Of a stretch of 11,428 bases of DNA, positions 9,313 to 11,428 are shown in pieces. Below the pieces are notes generated by a model. The model did not search any database. It saw nothing but the letters and a program-made list of their open reading frames with translations, and was not told the origin of the DNA. The DNA is from Pleurotus djamor (lineage: Eukaryota > Basidiomycota > Agaricomycetes > Agaricales > Pleurotaceae), in assembly GCA_029747585.1 (NCBI GenBank), contig JAPEVF010001293.1:1-11428 (forward strand), in the 5' to 3' direction. Every line of letters starts with the position of its first letter. Within the stretch, counting starts at the first letter, position 1. Position numbers and translations under genes: made by a program.

Positions 9313-9701
9313 ACCGCGTCTGCTCGTTTGTGACCACTATAATATCGTTGTTATACAGCCTGTTTTGTAATGGAAGGTCTTTTACATATATTGGACATGC
9401 TTTCTCCCCTCCGTTCCCCAGGTCACTCACTCAAGTCAAGTGCTAAGGAAGCAGACTCTGACTACAGCACCATTCGTTATTGACCATTGATTGAGCATTA
9501 ATCTATTATGACAGTAGATTGATTTCGACACCAATAACCAATTGAGAGTAAGCAACCTTCTCAGAGAAAAACCACAGCAACATCGAACATCGATAGCGAA
9601 AGACATCGAAAACANCCACACACACACACCAACCACGCAAGTCGTCCCCCCAAGCATCAACCTTAACCTTCAACCTTGAGAGCCAACTCGAAGTTGCTAA
9701 T
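9313..9701. other. Convergent 3' intergenic region with a CA repeat and one unresolved base
   Basis: 389 bp between the stop codons of the convergent PMT2 and ubiquitin-hydrolase genes, so it should be made of their 3' UTRs and ends. It holds AT-rich sequence, short direct repeats of the type ACATCGA around 9580-9610, a CA dinucleotide run with an N beside it, and a short AACCTT-like repeat near 9660-9677. Open frames here show no protein signature. No RNA gene is recognisable. Confidence 0.6.
9616..9630. repeat. Short (CA)n microsatellite next to an ambiguous base
   Basis: A run of about six CA units follows directly after an N at 9615. The ambiguous call at the edge of a dinucleotide run suggests a sequencing or assembly uncertainty in repeat length. 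Confidence 0.7.
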
Positions 9702-11428
9702 CTACTTCCCTAATCTCCGATAAAGCAAGAGGTAAGCACACCGTGTCTCATCGGCGGACGGTGAGAACACGTCGTCTGGGCGGATGTCAGAGATGAATTC
9801 GTCGTCGATGCGTATCCAAGCTTCGCGTGGTGAGTTCCCCGGTATGGATGAGGGGTATCTGTTCGGATGGAGGACGTCGAGGGTGTAGTGGCCGCCGGAT
9901 GCGGAGAGGCCGTGGTGGTAGACGACTATGAGATGCGTTCAATTAGTTGGATCAAGGAATAGGGTATAACATGGAGAAGGAAGAGATGAACGTACCTCCG
10001 AAAAGTTTATATTTCGTCACAGGCGGTCGTTTCGTAACCATAATATCTGCACAAACCACCATTAGTAACCCATCAGCAACCCCCTCAACACCTCTTCACC
10101 ACCACCCCCAACCCCCAACACACAAAACACGAACAAAACGAACACTCACCACTCTTCACCTCCAACTCCGGTCCAAACGCAATATGTTTCCCCACCTTAA
10201 CAACCCCCTTCACATCCGTATCATAACAAAACCTCTTCATATGGAGCACCAACACCGGGGGTAACGATTCAATCAGCACGAGTTGGCTGGCATCTACTGT
10301 TACGCCGGGACGTTGGGTTACTTGGACTGTTTGCGGTTGGGAGATATGGGATAGGGCGTCTTGGACGGTGTGGATTTGTTCGGGCTGTGAAGGTGTTAGG
10401 TATTAGGTATTAGTATTGAGTTGGTGTTAATGTCAATGTTGATAATAATGAAGGGGGTGGAAGGAAAGGAGGTAAGGAGTTGATTGAGCGACGCACATGA
10501 ATGTCTAGCCGGAGAGACCTCCAGTCTTCGACGATGACAGAATCTTTCTGGCTCGGCGCACGAAGCGTAGTGCGGAACTTCCCACCGAATATCCTCGTCA
10601 TCGCGGATTCCACTGTCTTGATCTACAACATAGATACAACAACAATCAGTTCTCAAGTTGCAGTCACATTCACGTTTACATCTAGAAACAATGAACGCAA
10701 GTGAAACTCACCGTCCTCGTTATAACCGACCGATTCCGCTTCCCCACTTCCAACCACCCATCATCTTCAGGCGGAGCCTCTTCTTCATGTTCTTCCACTT
10801 TCACATTCAGCCGCGAGGACGTGGGCGGGGAAATGGCGTTGAGAATGGATAAAAGTTCCTCTTCCAACGTGTCGAGGTAGAATCCCAGGAACTCTTCAGC
10901 ATCTTCTTGTTGTCCTCCCTGTCATTCAATAACACGTCAGTATCCGTTGCAATGTGCAGCAAAGTGACGAGAACATACCCGCATATGATCAAACCTCTTA
11001 TTCTCCTTCAACGCATCATACACATACCCAGGAATGAAAAACTCCCCATCCCACTCATCTTCCACCACCACCTCTTTCTCTTTCCCCTTTCCTTTCCTCG
11101 TATTCGTGGACACCTCAACCTCACTCGTCTTCGCACCAAATTCCTTCAAGAAGCGAATCGTCGCATCAACCAGCGCCGTTTCCTTCACCACCGTCGAATC
11201 GCCATCACTACGCACAGAAGCCAGAAGCCCCGTTCCCCCCGCATCCCCCAACACACGACCAAGCTCAAGGAAGAGTTTATGGAATGGCGGACAGTAGACG
11301 AGGGCTTGCAGGACGGAATTGGCGAAACACATGTTACCCGTGTTGACCAGACCCCTCGGACGAATGACAGGGGGAGTAGCTCCCGACGATACAGAGGTGG
11401 TAGCATTAGCGTAACTGGGCGTCGTGTT
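9702..11428 (-). CDS. UBP3: Ubiquitin carboxyl-terminal hydrolase, Ubp3/USP10 type, C-terminal part (5' end outside window)
   Basis: Cysteine protease of the USP (C19) class that removes ubiquitin from proteins. In yeast Ubp3 acts with Bre5 on COPII components and in ribophagy; that role is transferred by homology only. Visible exons: 11428(partial)-10979, 10918-10712, 10622-10497, 10384-10150, 10046-9996, 9925-9702, encoding 430 residues up to TAG. Seen in order: a low-complexity Ser/Thr/Ala lead; the Cys box GLVNTGNMCFANSVLQALVY with the catalytic Cys codon at 11327-11329; a basic/acidic linker; GGQQEDAEEFLGFYLD; RIFGGKF and QKDSVIVEDW; LPPVLVLHMKRFCYD; the His box VVYHHGLSASGGHYTLDV with the catalytic His codon at 9898-9900; AWIRIDDEF supplying the Asp; and the terminal CAYLLLYRR. 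The VYHHG.SA.GGHYT and YLL.YRR forms point to the USP10/Ubp3 subfamily. An acidic insertion (about 35 aa, VEEHEEEAPPEDDG) lies between the QQEDAEEF box and the RIFGG box. It is truncated only by the window edge. Confidence 0.93.
10047..10149 (-). other. G-rich intron of the ubiquitin-hydrolase gene
   Basis: A 103-nt intron, about twice the local norm. The sense strand carries three runs of five Gs (complement of 10080-10116) with several GG pairs between them, giving it the potential to form a G-quadruplex in the pre-mRNA. The splice ends are GTGAGT and TGCAG. Confidence 0.6.
10385..10496 (-). other. Intron with three tandem branch-site-like repeats in the ubiquitin-hydrolase gene
   Basis: A 112-nt intron, the longest in the window. 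Close to its 3' end the sense strand holds CTAAT, CTAAT and CTAAC at 7-base spacing (10409-10413, 10402-10406, 10395-10399 on the reverse strand), then CACAG. Each unit fits the fungal branch-site consensus. Confidence 0.65.

Noticed and set aside
9660..9677. AACCTT-like short repeats near the ubiquitin-hydrolase stop, resembling telomeric repeats
   Set aside because: Only about three imperfect units that do not match the usual fungal TTAGGG/CCCTAA repeat.
1..11428. A functional gene cluster linking transporters, fibrillarin, Pmt2 and the ubiquitin hydrolase
   Set aside because: The last three are widely conserved housekeeping genes with unrelated roles and no biosynthetic enzyme is present, so the neighbourhood looks like ordinary fungal gene order.

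Overview
The window is nuclear DNA of a filamentous fungus, most likely a mushroom-type basidiomycete (Agaricomycetes). All five protein genes are cut by many short introns, mostly 48-65 nt with GT...AG ends and often CTAAC/CTAAT-like branch sites, and their proteins read as basidiomycete-like versions of conserved fungal families. I assembled exon models by hand by joining frames across splice sites; in four of the five genes the joined exons give one open frame from ATG to stop, and the fifth runs off the right edge.

Left third (23-4234, minus strand): two neighbouring genes for monocarboxylate-transporter-like MFS permeases (452 and 434 aa by my models), in head-to-tail order. They are a tandem duplication. 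After the first exon, all eleven remaining exons have identical coding lengths in both copies (23, 25, 56, 22, 168, 155, 191, 132, 109, 188 and 80 nt). This holds only if a 54-nt, stop-free, in-frame segment of the upstream copy is treated as an extra intron.

Middle (4715-5977, plus strand): fibrillarin (Nop1), 325 aa, with an N-terminal glycine/arginine-rich region and a complete SAM-dependent methyltransferase domain. It is the 2'-O-methyltransferase of box C/D snoRNPs in the nucleolus. It is divergent from the transporter pair across a 480-bp shared upstream region.

Right half (about 6450-9312, plus strand): a Pmt2-family protein O-mannosyltransferase, about 761 aa in 12 exons, an ER membrane enzyme that starts O-mannosylation of secretory proteins. 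Converging on it from the minus strand (9702 to beyond 11428) is the C-terminal catalytic part of a Ubp3/USP10-type ubiquitin hydrolase. Its catalytic Cys and His boxes are visible, but its N-terminus lies outside the window.

The three right-hand genes are housekeeping genes with unrelated jobs (rRNA modification, secretory glycosylation, deubiquitination), and I see no pathway linking them to the transporters. I found no RNA genes, transposons or CRISPR arrays. The most interesting signals are about gene structure: an intron present in one of two near-isomorphic paralogs, a start-stop upstream ORF just before one transporter, tandem branch-site repeats and a G-rich tract in two ubiquitin-hydrolase introns, and a cluster of micro-exons.
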